Assembly: GCA_944322775.1 (NCBI GenBank)
Contig: CALUQA010000055.1
Location: 1 to 32,417, forward strand
Direction: 5' to 3'
DNA length: 32,417 nucleotides
DNA from: an uncultured Elusimicrobiales bacterium
Lineage (GTDB): Bacteria; Elusimicrobiota; Elusimicrobia; Elusimicrobiales; Elusimicrobiaceae
The notes under the pieces are model-generated. The model saw only the letters and a program-made list of their open reading frames with translations. It made no database searches and was not told the DNA's origin. Position numbers and translations under genes: made by a program. Of the stretch, positions 16,282 to 24,658 are shown in pieces; the first letter of the stretch is position 1; each line of letters begins with the position of its first letter.

Positions 16282-17232
16282 ATGAAACCTGCCCGTATTG
16301 TCTTTCCCGGTTTTTGGTTCGGCAAAAGTGAACTGGCCCAAGCTAAAAAACAGGCCGCCCGCGGCGTGGGCGGGTTTTGTGTGTACGGCGGCACGGCCAA
16401 GCAGGTAAAACATTTTGTGGAAACCGTGCGCGAGGTATCCCCCTACGACCATTTGCTTATCTGCGCAGACATAGAAGAAGATTTATCCGAAGTTATTAAA
16501 GACGCGCCTGCCTTGCCCGTTAATGCAGAGCTGGGCAAAGCCGAAGACACCGAAGGCGCCTACCGCAAAGGGCTGATAACGGCGCGTATGGCGCGCAGCA
16601 TAGGCATAGACTGGCTGCTCTCGCCGGTGGTGGACATTGGCTATCAAAGCCCTGCTTTTTGTGAAGTACCCATGTCCGTGGCGCGCCTAGCCGGCGATTA
16701 TGTGGCCGGTGTGGCCAACGGAGGGGCTTTAAACTGCATTAAGTATTTCCCTGGCGTGAGCGGCATTTTAAAGACGTTGGCCCAAATGGAAGATGCCGAG
16801 TTTGTGCCCTACAAACACATGTTCCGCCGCTGCGATGCCATTATGCCTTCCGACATGGTGTTTGCCAATATAGATCCTGCCAACCGGGCCATGATGTCGG
16901 AAAAAATAATTAAAGGCTTGCTGAAAAAAAGACTTAATTATAAGGGCTGTGTGGTGGGGGCCCCGCTGTTTAAAAGCCATATTAGAAACGAAGCTTCTGC
17001 CGTGATGAAAATGATTGCCTGCGGCGTGGAAATGATTTTGGCCCCGCATGACCCCGAGGCTGTGTTGGACGCGGTGGAAAAAGAGTTTGACAAAGGCCGC
17101 ATTGTAGACGAAGTAACGCACAGCATTTCCAACCACGAAATATTTACCAGCAAGGTGGTCAATATGCCGGTGCCCGTGTTTACGGTAAAAGAAGCCTTTG
17201 AAATGGCCAAAAATTTTAAGAAAGAAAAATAA
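16282..17232 (+). CDS. GH3/NagZ-like protein with degenerate active site
   Basis: 316 residues, close to single-domain NagZ length. The family trace is clear: GVGGFCVYGG, SIGIDWLLSPVVDIG, a degenerate KYFPG segment, CDAIMPSDMVFANIDP, KRLNYKGCVVGAPLF and MIACGVEMILAPHDP follow the NagZ barrel in order. NagZ removes N-acetylglucosamine from cell-wall muropeptides. Here the key residues are changed. The KHFPGHG motif reads KYFPGVSG (154-161). The nucleophile position, usually SDDL, reads GAPL (226-229). DQEGG is reduced to DIEED. The protein is therefore probably not a glycosidase and may be a sugar or muropeptide sensor. No signal peptide is seen. GGGAG precedes the ATG, 36 nt after the hydrolase-like gene. 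It ends at a strong terminator. Confidence 0.8.
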   Translation: MKPARIVFPGFWFGKSELAQAKKQAARGVGGFCVYGGTAKQVKHFVETVREVSPYDHLLICADIEEDLSEVIKDAPALPVNAELGKAEDTEGAYRKGLITARMARSIGIDWLLSPVVDIGYQSPAFCEVPMSVARLAGDYVAGVANGGALNCIKYFPGVSGILKTLAQMEDAEFVPYKHMFRRCDAIMPSDMVFANIDPANRAMMSEKIIKGLLKKRLNYKGCVVGAPLFKSHIRNEASAVMKMIACGVEMILAPHDPEAVLDAVEKEFDKGRIVDEVTHSISNHEIFTSKVVNMPVPVFTVKEAFEMAKNFKKEK

Positions 17233-17244
17233 GTTGTTACAATA

Positions 17245-17274
17245 AAAAACCCCGCTCTTTTGAGCGGGGTTTTT
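17245..17274. terminator. Bidirectional terminator between the GH3-like gene and lpxI
   Basis: The stem is CCCCGCTC (17250-17257) against GAGCGGGG (17262-17269) with a TTTT loop, flanked by A5 and T5. The flanking runs let it work on both strands. It serves the converging GH3-like gene (plus) and lpxI (minus). Confidence 0.95.
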
Positions 17275-17287
17275 GTCTTTAAAAGGG

Positions 17288-18115
17288 TTAAATGGCCAGT
17301 AAACAAATGTCGTTTTTGTCGGCCAGCGCCACGACTTCTTCCAAATCCAGCACCAAGGTTTTGTCAGCTTCAAAAGCCAAAATTTTAAATCCGGCATTGA
17401 TTAAAGATTGCATGGTCCCTTTGCCCACCACCGGCAAATCAAAACGTTCGTCTTGATTGGGGCGGGCCACTTTTACCACGGCCACGCAGTTTTGTTTTTG
17501 GGCGGATTTTTTGTACAGCTCGCCCGCTCTTGCAATGCAGGCGTCGGTGCCTTCCATGCCTTCCACGGCGATGACGGCGTTTTCGCCCACCACACAGGTA
17601 AGCCCAATGTCCAAAGCGGCAATGGCCTTGGCTATTTTAAAGCCGTATTGTATGGTTTTTTCTTCCTGCGGAGTAGGGTGGCGCTTGCTAAGCACGCCTT
17701 TGGGGGGCATAAAATGCTCCAAATACAAAGCGGAGCTGACAAACTCCAGCCCTTCTTTTTTAAACTCTTCTATCACGCGGGAAAGAATATGCTTGGTCTG
17801 CATGGATTTGAGCGAGGCCAAAAACTTGGCCCCGCGCAAATCCGGCATTAGGTTGGAAAATACGGAGGTATGCTGCACGCGGCCGGCCATAAGCACCCGG
17901 CGTACGCCGTGTTGCTTAAAGAACTTCAGCCCCGCGCCCATTTGCCCCAAGCGCATTTCTTTGTATACGCCGGCCACGCCGCGGAAGTCTTCCTCCCGCG
18001 CGTTGCCTTTCAGCCCGGCCACCACCACTTCTACGCCTTTTTGGGCGGCCTGACGGGCGATATACACGGGCATTTTGCCTTCACCGGCAATAATGCCCAG
18101 TTTTTCAGTCGTCAT
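17288..18115 (-). CDS. lpxI: UDP-2,3-diacylglucosamine pyrophosphatase LpxI
   Basis: 275 residues from the ATG at 18113-18115 (MTTEKLGIIAGEGKMPVYIA). A longer reading from 18226 adds 37 residues that only shadow lpxA in another frame, so I reject it. LpxI (formerly DUF1009) hydrolyses UDP-2,3-diacylglucosamine to lipid X and UMP, the step done by LpxH in other bacteria. Family motifs are LGQMGAGLKFFKQHGVRRVL followed by MAGRV, LPVVGKGTMQSLINAG and VVGENAVIAVEGMEGTDA. The start overlaps the lpxA stop by 11 nt. It is the last gene of the bamA-lpx operon and ends at the shared terminator. Confidence 0.95.
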   Translation of the reverse strand: MTTEKLGIIAGEGKMPVYIARQAAQKGVEVVVAGLKGNAREEDFRGVAGVYKEMRLGQMGAGLKFFKQHGVRRVLMAGRVQHTSVFSNLMPDLRGAKFLASLKSMQTKHILSRVIEEFKKEGLEFVSSALYLEHFMPPKGVLSKRHPTPQEEKTIQYGFKIAKAIAALDIGLTCVVGENAVIAVEGMEGTDACIARAGELYKKSAQKQNCVAVVKVARPNQDERFDLPVVGKGTMQSLINAGFKILAFEADKTLVLDLEEVVALADKNDICLLAI

Positions 18116-18911
18116 TGGCTTCGTTGATTTTGCGTTTGGCCGCGGTGATGCCGCGTTTTGTGTGTTTGCAAAAATCCAACATTTCCTGCACGGCCGGAAT
18201 CGGGTTGCTCGCTTCCAGCTGGGCAATGGCGTCTTTAAGCAGCATTTTAGAGCGGAACAGCACTTTAAAAGCGCGTTTGACGGCCATAATTTCGTCGCGG
18301 CCCATACCGGCGCGGCGCATGCCGACCACGTTTAAGCCCACCAAACGGGCGCGTTCGCCCTGGGCGGTGCAGAAAGGCGGCACATCAAGCGGCACCATGG
18401 CGCCGCCGGAAAGCATGGCCAGTTTGCCCACGCGGACAAACTGATGCACGCCGACCATGCCGGAAGTAATCACGCGGTCGGCCAAGTGCACATGCCCGGC
18501 AATGCCGGTGCTGTTGGCCAAGATGATGTTGCTGCCCAATTGGCAGTCGTGCGCCACATGGGCATTGGCCATTAGCAGGCAGTTGTTGCCCAAGCGGGTC
18601 GGGTTTTCCAAGCTGGTGGAACGGTGAATGGTTACGCATTCGCGTATTTTGTTGCCATTTCCCATCACTACCATGCTTTCTACGCCGTCATAAGACAGGT
18701 CCTGCGGTTTAACGCCGATGGACGCATGTGCTATGACTTCGTTGTTGTCTCCCATCACCGTGTTTTCAATAATGCAGAAAGGCCCGATGTGGTTATTTTT
18801 GCCCATCGTCACGTTGGGTCCGATAATAGTGTAGGGCCCAATAACGGTGGACGGATCAATCTTTGCACTCGGGTCTATAACAGCGGTGGGGTGTATGTGG
18901 GTGTCAGACAT
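18105..18911 (-). CDS. lpxA: UDP-N-acetylglucosamine O-acyltransferase LpxA
   Basis: 268 residues, the usual length. It transfers a 3-hydroxyacyl chain from ACP to the 3-OH of UDP-GlcNAc, the first lipid A step. The N-terminal two-thirds is a left-handed beta-helix of hexapeptide repeats, with a helical C-terminus (about 195-268). The catalytic His is H121 in NAHVAHD. At the position matching the E. coli chain-length residue Gly173 my manual alignment gives Gly169, which would permit a long chain. AGGAG lies nine bases before the ATG. It overlaps fabZ by 8 nt and lpxI by 11 nt, a typical fabZ-lpxA-lpxI order. Confidence 0.96.
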   Translation of the reverse strand: MSDTHIHPTAVIDPSAKIDPSTVIGPYTIIGPNVTMGKNNHIGPFCIIENTVMGDNNEVIAHASIGVKPQDLSYDGVESMVVMGNGNKIRECVTIHRSTSLENPTRLGNNCLLMANAHVAHDCQLGSNIILANSTGIAGHVHLADRVITSGMVGVHQFVRVGKLAMLSGGAMVPLDVPPFCTAQGERARLVGLNVVGMRRAGMGRDEIMAVKRAFKVLFRSKMLLKDAIAQLEASNPIPAVQEMLDFCKHTKRGITAAKRKINEANDD

Positions 18912-19392
18912 TAAGGTTTTCTCCTAATATGAACGTCAGGTAAGCCTGCGTGCAGAGTTTGCCGTTGACGTACGCTTCCGCGTAAATGCGCGATAGCTTG
19001 CCAAGGCGCAGAATTTGCACGGGCATTTCTAAAGTGTCCCCCGGAACAACCATACCTCTGAATTTGGCATTTTCAATGCCCAAAAACAGCGGCAAGCCCT
19101 TTCCGCCGCTGACGCGGTCCATAATCGCCCCGCCGAAAGACTGGGAAATGCTTTCCAGTATCAGTACTCCCGGCATGATAGGCTTTTGCGGAAAGTGGCC
19201 TTTGAAAAAATATTCTTCCCCTGTTACTTTTTTGATACCAACGCAGGTTTTGCCGTCTTCAATGATGCGCACTTCATCTACCAAAAGGAACGGGTCGCGA
19301 TGGGGAATGTTGCGCTTAATTTCTTCCTGGTCCATCACCTTGATGACCGGCATGGTCAGCAAAGGCGCCAGGGAAGGGTGCTTCTCTTTCAT
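18904..19392 (-). CDS. fabZ: 3-hydroxyacyl-ACP dehydratase FabZ
   Basis: 162 residues. FabZ dehydrates 3-hydroxyacyl-ACP in fatty acid synthesis and so competes with LpxA/LpxD for hydroxyacyl chains. The hotdog-fold signatures are IPHRDPFLLVD (29-39), the catalytic His in FFKGHFP (H66) and the catalytic Glu in MPGVLILE (E80). The N-terminus is about 20 residues longer than usual. The chosen ATG has an excellent GGAGG four bases upstream, which supports it over the internal Met at 20. It overlaps the lpxC stop by 4 nt. Some phyla have a fused LpxC-FabZ; here they are separate but translationally coupled. Confidence 0.95.
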   Translation of the reverse strand: MKEKHPSLAPLLTMPVIKVMDQEEIKRNIPHRDPFLLVDEVRIIEDGKTCVGIKKVTGEEYFFKGHFPQKPIMPGVLILESISQSFGGAIMDRVSGGKGLPLFLGIENAKFRGMVVPGDTLEMPVQILRLGKLSRIYAEAYVNGKLCTQAYLTFILGENLNV

Positions 19393-20213
19393 TTATCCTC
19401 CGAATTGGCCAGCAGCAGCCGCCCGAACAGCACATTGTGTTTGTGCCCGCCCATGCGGCAGGTAATTTTCAGTTTACCCAAGCGTTTGCCGATAAGGCAA
19501 AAATCGCCGACCAAGTCCAAAATTTTATGACGCACTAGCTCATCGGCATAGCGCAGTTCATTTAAAAATTTGTCTTTCCCGACCACGACGGCATTTTCCA
19601 AGCTGCCGCCTTTGGCCAGCCCGTGCGCTTTTAAGAAAGCCAGCTCTTCTTCAAAGCCAAAAGTGCGCGCGCGGGAAATTTGGTTTAAATAGTTTTCTTC
19701 CGTCAGTTCCACGGTGTATTCCTGCCGGCCCACCAGCGGGTGTTTGTGTTCGTACACAAACGTCACGGTCAGTTTATCGGCCGGTTCGGCCGCGTAGGAA
19801 ATGGGGCCAAAGGAATACGTCACCGGCTGTTTAAGCGTAAGCACGGGCACGTCGCCGGGCAGGTCTTTTAAGCCGGCCTGTTGCAAATGTTGTGCATACA
19901 CGCTGGAAGAGCCGTCCATCACCGGCGGTTCGGGGCCGTCCATTTCCACGGTAATGTCGGTAATGCCCAAAGCGTTTAAGGCAGAAAGTACGTGCTCCAC
20001 TGTCCACACTTCGGCAGTGTCGTTTTTCAAATTGGTGCCGCGCAGCGTGGAGCCCACATGGGCCAGGTCTGCCTTAATGGGCAAAGAGCCGGCAATGTCC
20101 GTGCGGACAAAATGGATGCCGTCTTCGGCGGGTTTAAAGGTCATGACGGACTTTACGCCCGTGTGTAAACCCACGCCGCTGACGCTGACGGGCTGTTGAA
20201 TGGTTTTTCTCAT
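19389..20213 (-). CDS. lpxC: UDP-3-O-acyl-N-acetylglucosamine deacetylase LpxC
   Basis: 274 residues, slightly shorter than E. coli LpxC. It is the zinc-dependent committed step of lipid A synthesis. Zinc ligands are visible: H74 in TVEHVLSAL, and H229 and D233 in VRHKILDLVGD. The catalytic His is H257 in GGHKHN. SVSGVGLHTG, PPVMDGSS, SRARTFGF and GGSLENAVVV are family segments. It starts 1 nt after the lpxD stop and overlaps fabZ, so it belongs to the bamA-lpxI operon. Confidence 0.96.
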   Translation of the reverse strand: MRKTIQQPVSVSGVGLHTGVKSVMTFKPAEDGIHFVRTDIAGSLPIKADLAHVGSTLRGTNLKNDTAEVWTVEHVLSALNALGITDITVEMDGPEPPVMDGSSSVYAQHLQQAGLKDLPGDVPVLTLKQPVTYSFGPISYAAEPADKLTVTFVYEHKHPLVGRQEYTVELTEENYLNQISRARTFGFEEELAFLKAHGLAKGGSLENAVVVGKDKFLNELRYADELVRHKILDLVGDFCLIGKRLGKLKITCRMGGHKHNVLFGRLLLANSEDK

Positions 20214-20214
20214 A

Positions 20215-21240
20215 TTATTTTTCCACGGCCTTTTTAATCAGTTTCAATTCTTTATAAATTTCCGGCAATTTGCCTTGCACGGCCAAAATGCGCAGCATTT
20301 CTTTCATCGGTTTGGCCGGCGTGCCGAAATAGGGCACCCCGTCGGGAATGTCGCACGTAACGCCAGACTGGGCGGCAATTTGCACTCCGTTGCCAATGTG
20401 CAGGTGGCCGATAATGCCCACCTGACCGGCGGCCACAACGCCATTGCCCAGCGTGGTAGTGCCGGCAATACCCACCTGGGAGCACATAATGCAGCCTTGA
20501 CCTACCTTTACATTATGCGCAATTTGGACGAGGTTGTCCACCTTGGTATTGGCGCCCACCACCGTGTGGGCCAGCTTGGCGCGGTCCACGCAGGAGTTGG
20601 CCTGTATTTCCACATCGTCTTCCAAAATAACATTGCCGATTTGCGGAATTTTGTGATGGCGTCCTTCATGGAAAATAAACCCAAAGCCGTCGTTGCCGAT
20701 TTTGGCCCCCGGCTGCAAAATGACGTGGTTTTTAAGCACGCAGTCTTCGCGCACCACCACTTGCGGATACAAAATGCAGTCTTGACCGATTTGCACGCGC
20801 TTGCCAATATAAACTTGCGGGAAAATGACGGTATTGTCGCCAATGACCACATCGTCTTCAATCACGCTGTAAGCGCCCACGGATACGTTGGCCCCCAGTT
20901 TGGCCAGCGGGCTGATGACGGCCGTGGGGTGAATGCCAGGCGTATATTTTAAGGTTTGTTTATCCCAATACTGCACCAAAAGCGTAAAGGCCCATTCGGG
21001 GTTTTTGACATACAAAAAATTGGTTTTTAAAGGAATGTTTAAGCCTTTTGCCGTTTCGGGCACGATGACGGCGCCCGTTACAAAACCGGGGGGAATGACC
21101 ACCTTTTCTATATGGCTGACATAGCAAATGCCGTCGGCCTTGGGTTCGGCCAAATCGCAAATGTGTTTAATGACAAAATTTTCGTCTCCAACCAGTTCCG
21201 CGCCGGTAATTTCGGCCACTTTTTTTAGGGTGAGTTCCAT
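20215..21240 (-). CDS. lpxD: UDP-3-O-acylglucosamine N-acyltransferase LpxD
   Basis: 341 residues, the usual length. It adds the N-linked hydroxyacyl chain to the product of LpxC. An N-terminal uridine-binding domain (1-100) precedes a left-handed beta-helix with hexapeptide repeats (about 103-310), and a C-terminal helix closes the protein (315-341). The catalytic His is H242 in LVQIAHNVKVG, and IGNDGFGF (181-188) is the family signature. GGAGG stands five bases before the ATG, 12 nt after the OmpH-like gene. Confidence 0.96.
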   Translation of the reverse strand: MELTLKKVAEITGAELVGDENFVIKHICDLAEPKADGICYVSHIEKVVIPPGFVTGAVIVPETAKGLNIPLKTNFLYVKNPEWAFTLLVQYWDKQTLKYTPGIHPTAVISPLAKLGANVSVGAYSVIEDDVVIGDNTVIFPQVYIGKRVQIGQDCILYPQVVVREDCVLKNHVILQPGAKIGNDGFGFIFHEGRHHKIPQIGNVILEDDVEIQANSCVDRAKLAHTVVGANTKVDNLVQIAHNVKVGQGCIMCSQVGIAGTTTLGNGVVAAGQVGIIGHLHIGNGVQIAAQSGVTCDIPDGVPYFGTPAKPMKEMLRILAVQGKLPEIYKELKLIKKAVEK

Positions 21241-21252
21241 GGTATCCTCCGG

Positions 21253-22224
21253 TTATTTTTTCTTCCGGTATTTTTTAGATTTTTTCAGCGTGCTGATAAA
21301 ATCTTTCGTTACGTTGACGGGGTTTTGCCCGTAGAGAATTTGGTCCTTGCGCACCACAGCGCCAATATTGCGCTTTTTGGCAAAAGACTTGATTTCTCTG
21401 TAAATGTCCTGCAAAATGTTTTTTACTTCTTCTTTTTCCAAATTTAAAATTTCTTCCCGCGTCTGATACTTATAATTATCAATAAAAAAGTTGCGTTCTG
21501 CAATAATTTTTTTATTGGCGGTAATGCGTTCCGTAATATCTTCCAGCCTTGCCGGCGAATTGAGAGGCGATGTGGTAATCATTTCGCTTCCGGCGAAAGT
21601 CAGGCGGTTTAAGGTGTTGAGCAAATCCAAACCGTCTGCACTTTCGGGTATTTTGGGCAGCAAAGGCTGATCTGTAATGATCCTTTCATAAAACGGCTTC
21701 AGTTCCGCCAGCTGGCGCGAAAGCATATCGTTTTCTGCCGTCAATGCCTCAATGACTTCTTTAGCGCTGTCCACTTCGCGTTCTTTGGAGCGAATTTTTT
21801 CGTCAATTTGTTTTTTGACGGACTGTGTGCGCGGATGCTGATTAAAAGCTTCATCAATATCTATAAAAGCGACGGTCATATTTTGTTGCGCGTCGTTTTC
21901 CTGCGGGGGTTCTTTGTCCGTTTTTGCGTCCGTTTTATCCGGCGGCGCGGCATTTGCGGTCGCGGTTTGGTCGCTCTCCGTTTCCTCGCGTTTTTGTTCT
22001 TCCCATGCCTGCTGTTTTGCTTGTTCGGACAATTTGATGTCTCCATTGGCGTCTTCCGATATTTGTGTTTTGGGCGCCTGCATGGGCGGCTGCTGTTCGG
22101 CGTTTTTAGCTTTAATGGCTTCCACCACGGCCAATTCCTGCGGCGTAAATTCGTCTATGGACGTTTCTTGCGCCATGGCGTACGCTCCCGACAGCAACAA
22201 AATAAGTAATAAACTTTTGCGCAT
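21253..22224 (-). CDS. OmpH/Skp-like periplasmic chaperone with long N-terminal linker
   Basis: 323 residues from the second of two nearby ATGs (MRKSLLLILLLSGAYAMAQ). AGGA is seven bases from this ATG but only two from the first. The signal peptide probably ends after AMA. A linker of about 95 residues rich in Glu, Gln, Asp and Lys follows. Then comes MTVAFIDIDEAFNQHPRTQ, the typical opening of Skp/OmpH, leading into a long charged coiled coil (about 135-180 and 225-290) and a basic end (KKSKKYRKKK). Skp proteins are usually near 160-180 residues, so this one has an extra linker and an inserted segment. The bamA-ompH-lpxD order supports a role in holding unfolded outer-membrane proteins for BamA. 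Confidence 0.8.
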   Translation of the reverse strand: MRKSLLLILLLSGAYAMAQETSIDEFTPQELAVVEAIKAKNAEQQPPMQAPKTQISEDANGDIKLSEQAKQQAWEEQKREETESDQTATANAAPPDKTDAKTDKEPPQENDAQQNMTVAFIDIDEAFNQHPRTQSVKKQIDEKIRSKEREVDSAKEVIEALTAENDMLSRQLAELKPFYERIITDQPLLPKIPESADGLDLLNTLNRLTFAGSEMITTSPLNSPARLEDITERITANKKIIAERNFFIDNYKYQTREEILNLEKEEVKNILQDIYREIKSFAKKRNIGAVVRKDQILYGQNPVNVTKDFISTLKKSKKYRKKK

Positions 22225-22236
22225 AATCATATCCTA

Positions 22237-24600
22237 CTACAGCATGTTGGAAACATTGAAGTAGAAATGAGAGCGGTCTTCGCTTCCTTTATGGTTCAAT
22301 CCGTAACCCCAATCAATGCGTATGGGCAAGGACGGTGTAGTAAAACGCAGCCCTACGCCCACGCCGGCTTTGAACTGGTTTTCATCCGGTCCGAGCGAAA
22401 ATTCCAAGTCGTCAAAATGATTCCAAGAGTTACCTAAGTCAAAGAACAAGGCAAATTGAGCCATATTGCGCCGTCCCTCTCGTGCCAGCGGGAAGCGCAG
22501 TTCCGCATTCATTACGTAATAGGTGGTGCCGCCGAATTCAGGCCCCACTTCTCCCGCGCGGTCATAACCGCGTACGGTGTCGGCTCCGCCTAGGAAAAAT
22601 TTTTCATAAGGGGGAACTTCGTCCGTACGGCCGTAAGAACGTACGGCCCCGATTTTATTTGACCAGACAAACACAATGGGATAATTGCCGCCTACGTTCC
22701 AAACCGTATGATTAAACACGGTGGAAGCGTTCAGGTACCATAGATCCAAATCTCCCCCTACAGGGCCTCCGGCCAAAGACAGCCCCAGTGAATGACGCCA
22801 TCCCGTAGTCGGGTCCCATATATTGTCGCGCGTATCTATGGCAAAGTCGGCGCTTAGCGTGGACATGTAGGTGTCGCCTTTGGCTATATAGTTATCCATT
22901 CCGGGCTGGGCGACGGGTTCTTTGAAGCGGTCGTCAATATCATAAATGTCAATATTTTCAAACGAATAGCCAAAACTCAGCTGATAAATATCATCGTTAA
23001 AGCGCGGGCCTATGCGTATGCGTCCGCCTATGCGTTTTTCGGTATAGGCTTGGTTTTCATTTGCGAAAGAGCGGTATCTGCGCGTATTAAACAAATCAAT
23101 GCCCAGAGAAGTGGGTTTATTGTAAATCCACGGCGTGGTCCAACTGACGGTATAGTCTAAAATTTCCTCGCCGAACATGGTACGCAGAGACAGACGCTGT
23201 GCGCGGCCAAAGAGGTTAAGATGGTTCAGGGACACTTCTCCGTATAGTCCGTCCAAGGAACTCATGGCCAAGCCGGCGGTAAACATGCCAGGGCGTCCTT
23301 CTACGACGTTGAAATTCAAATCTACTTTTTGCGGATCGGCCGTCGGTTGTATGTCTATTTGTACGTCGTTAATAAAACCGAGATTGAGGATTTTGGTTTG
23401 GCTGCGCTGGATTTTTTGCGAATCGTACAAGTCTCCGGGTTTTATGGAAAGCTCGCGCGTAAAAACATATTTTTTTGTACTTTCGTATCCTGATACGTCT
23501 ACATGATCCACGTAAAAGATATGACCTTCTGCAATATCGTAATGGATATTCAATTTGCCGTTTTCTATGGTGGTTTGCGGATTTACGCGCACCTGCAGGT
23601 AGCCTTTATTGGCGTATTGCTGCTGGATGGCCATAATGGTGTCGTCAAAATCTTTTTGGTTATACTGTTTGTTTTCTCGGATATATACGTGGTCGTCCAA
23701 TTCCTGCTGGGTAAACACGTTGTTGCCTTCAAAAGATACGGTTCCAAAGTCCAGCTTTTGACTGTCCGTAGCCTGATAGGTCAGCGTAACGGCGGTTTTA
23801 TCTTCGTTTATGTCCACTTGAGGTTGGCTTAAATTAAATTCGGCGAAACCTTTATTGCGCGCGTATAAAATCATCTTAACCCAATCGCGCTGCAGATTCT
23901 GGGGTTTGAATATTTTGTCAGGGCGGTTTGACGCCTTTTTGCGAATTTTTTCCAACGGCAGCTGTGTGTTTTCGGGCAAACCTTGCAGATTCAGGGCCGC
24001 CACGCGCATGCGCGGGCCTTCTTCTATAATCAATTTGACGGTAACGATATTATTTTTTTCGTCTGGTATAACTTCATAATTTACTTCCGCGCTGATATAA
24101 CCTTTTTCCGCATATTTGGCTTTAATGCGTTCCATGTCGCTTTCCAGCTTGGCTTCGTTGAAAGGGTCTCCTATTTTCAGCGTCATGGCTGTGGCAATGG
24201 CGTTTTTGCCCAATTTTTTACGGCCTTCATAAACTATGCGGTCGAAAATCGGTTTTTCTTCCACGATATAGGTGATGCGATGACAAGGATATTCTTCGCC
24301 GAACTCGTCTTTGCGGGAGCCCTGCATGCGCGATACATCCACTTGTACGCTGTCAAAATTTCCCAGCGCCGATACGTCCATAATGTCTTCATTTACGGAA
24401 TAGCGTTCGTAGAGCTGGCCTTTTTTGGAATGGGCGGCTTTGGTAACGGTTCTTTTGCTGATATTGCGCAAACCGTCCACGGCCACTTCGCACACCATCC
24501 ACGGGCCGTTCGGATCGATATCATCCGCGTCCAAGCTCCAACCCCAATAGGGGGTGGCCAACAATAAAAGCAGAGGCGTCCACTTCTTAAGAAATAAAAT
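22237..24600 (-). CDS. bamA: Outer-membrane protein assembly factor BamA
   Basis: 787 residues if translation begins at ATT (24598-24600). Five POTRA-like units (about 37-425) are followed by a 16-strand barrel, with the loop 6 motif VRGYD in GGADTVRGYDRAGE and a C-terminal strand ending FYFNVSNML. BamA inserts beta-barrel proteins into the outer membrane. A start at the in-frame TTG (24562-24564) would give MLATPYWGWS, with no proper signal peptide and no ribosome site. Reading upstream to the ATT adds LFLKKWTPLLLL, a basic-hydrophobic signal sequence. AAAGGAG lies six bases before that ATT. No ATG or GTG lies between the upstream in-frame stop and the TTG. It is the first gene of the operon through lpxI. 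Confidence 0.94.
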   Translation of the reverse strand: MLFLKKWTPLLLLLATPYWGWSLDADDIDPNGPWMVCEVAVDGLRNISKRTVTKAAHSKKGQLYERYSVNEDIMDVSALGNFDSVQVDVSRMQGSRKDEFGEEYPCHRITYIVEEKPIFDRIVYEGRKKLGKNAIATAMTLKIGDPFNEAKLESDMERIKAKYAEKGYISAEVNYEVIPDEKNNIVTVKLIIEEGPRMRVAALNLQGLPENTQLPLEKIRKKASNRPDKIFKPQNLQRDWVKMILYARNKGFAEFNLSQPQVDINEDKTAVTLTYQATDSQKLDFGTVSFEGNNVFTQQELDDHVYIRENKQYNQKDFDDTIMAIQQQYANKGYLQVRVNPQTTIENGKLNIHYDIAEGHIFYVDHVDVSGYESTKKYVFTRELSIKPGDLYDSQKIQRSQTKILNLGFINDVQIDIQPTADPQKVDLNFNVVEGRPGMFTAGLAMSSLDGLYGEVSLNHLNLFGRAQRLSLRTMFGEEILDYTVSWTTPWIYNKPTSLGIDLFNTRRYRSFANENQAYTEKRIGGRIRIGPRFNDDIYQLSFGYSFENIDIYDIDDRFKEPVAQPGMDNYIAKGDTYMSTLSADFAIDTRDNIWDPTTGWRHSLGLSLAGGPVGGDLDLWYLNASTVFNHTVWNVGGNYPIVFVWSNKIGAVRSYGRTDEVPPYEKFFLGGADTVRGYDRAGEVGPEFGGTTYYVMNAELRFPLAREGRRNMAQFALFFDLGNSWNHFDDLEFSLGPDENQFKAGVGVGLRFTTPSLPIRIDWGYGLNHKGSEDRSHFYFNVSNML

Positions 24601-24606
24601 AAGCCG

Positions 24607-24613
24607 CTCCTTT
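24607..24613 (-). promoter_or_regulatory. Ribosome binding site deciding the bamA start
   Basis: AAAGGAG on the minus strand, six bases (CGGCTT) before ATT at 24598-24600. It is 42 bases from the alternative TTG start, which has no such site of its own. Confidence 0.75.
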
Positions 24614-24626
24614 GCAGATTTTCAGC

Positions 24627-24658
24627 AAAAAAGCCCGCGCCATATAACCGCGCGGGCT
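24627..24658 (-). terminator. Rho-independent terminator after rpmB
   Basis: On the minus strand AGCCCGCGC (24658-24650) pairs with GCGCGGGCT (24640-24632) around a 9-nt loop and runs into T5. It begins about 36 bases past the rpmB stop. The bamA ribosome site begins only 13 bases further on. Confidence 0.9.

Noticed and set aside
18116..18226. A 37-residue N-terminal extension of LpxI.
   Set aside because: It overlaps the lpxA coding region in another frame, and LpxI proteins begin at the LGIIAGEGKMP segment, just after the ATG at 18115.
22237..24564. TTG start for bamA.
   Set aside because: It cuts the signal peptide in half and has no ribosome site; the ATT 12 codons upstream has both.
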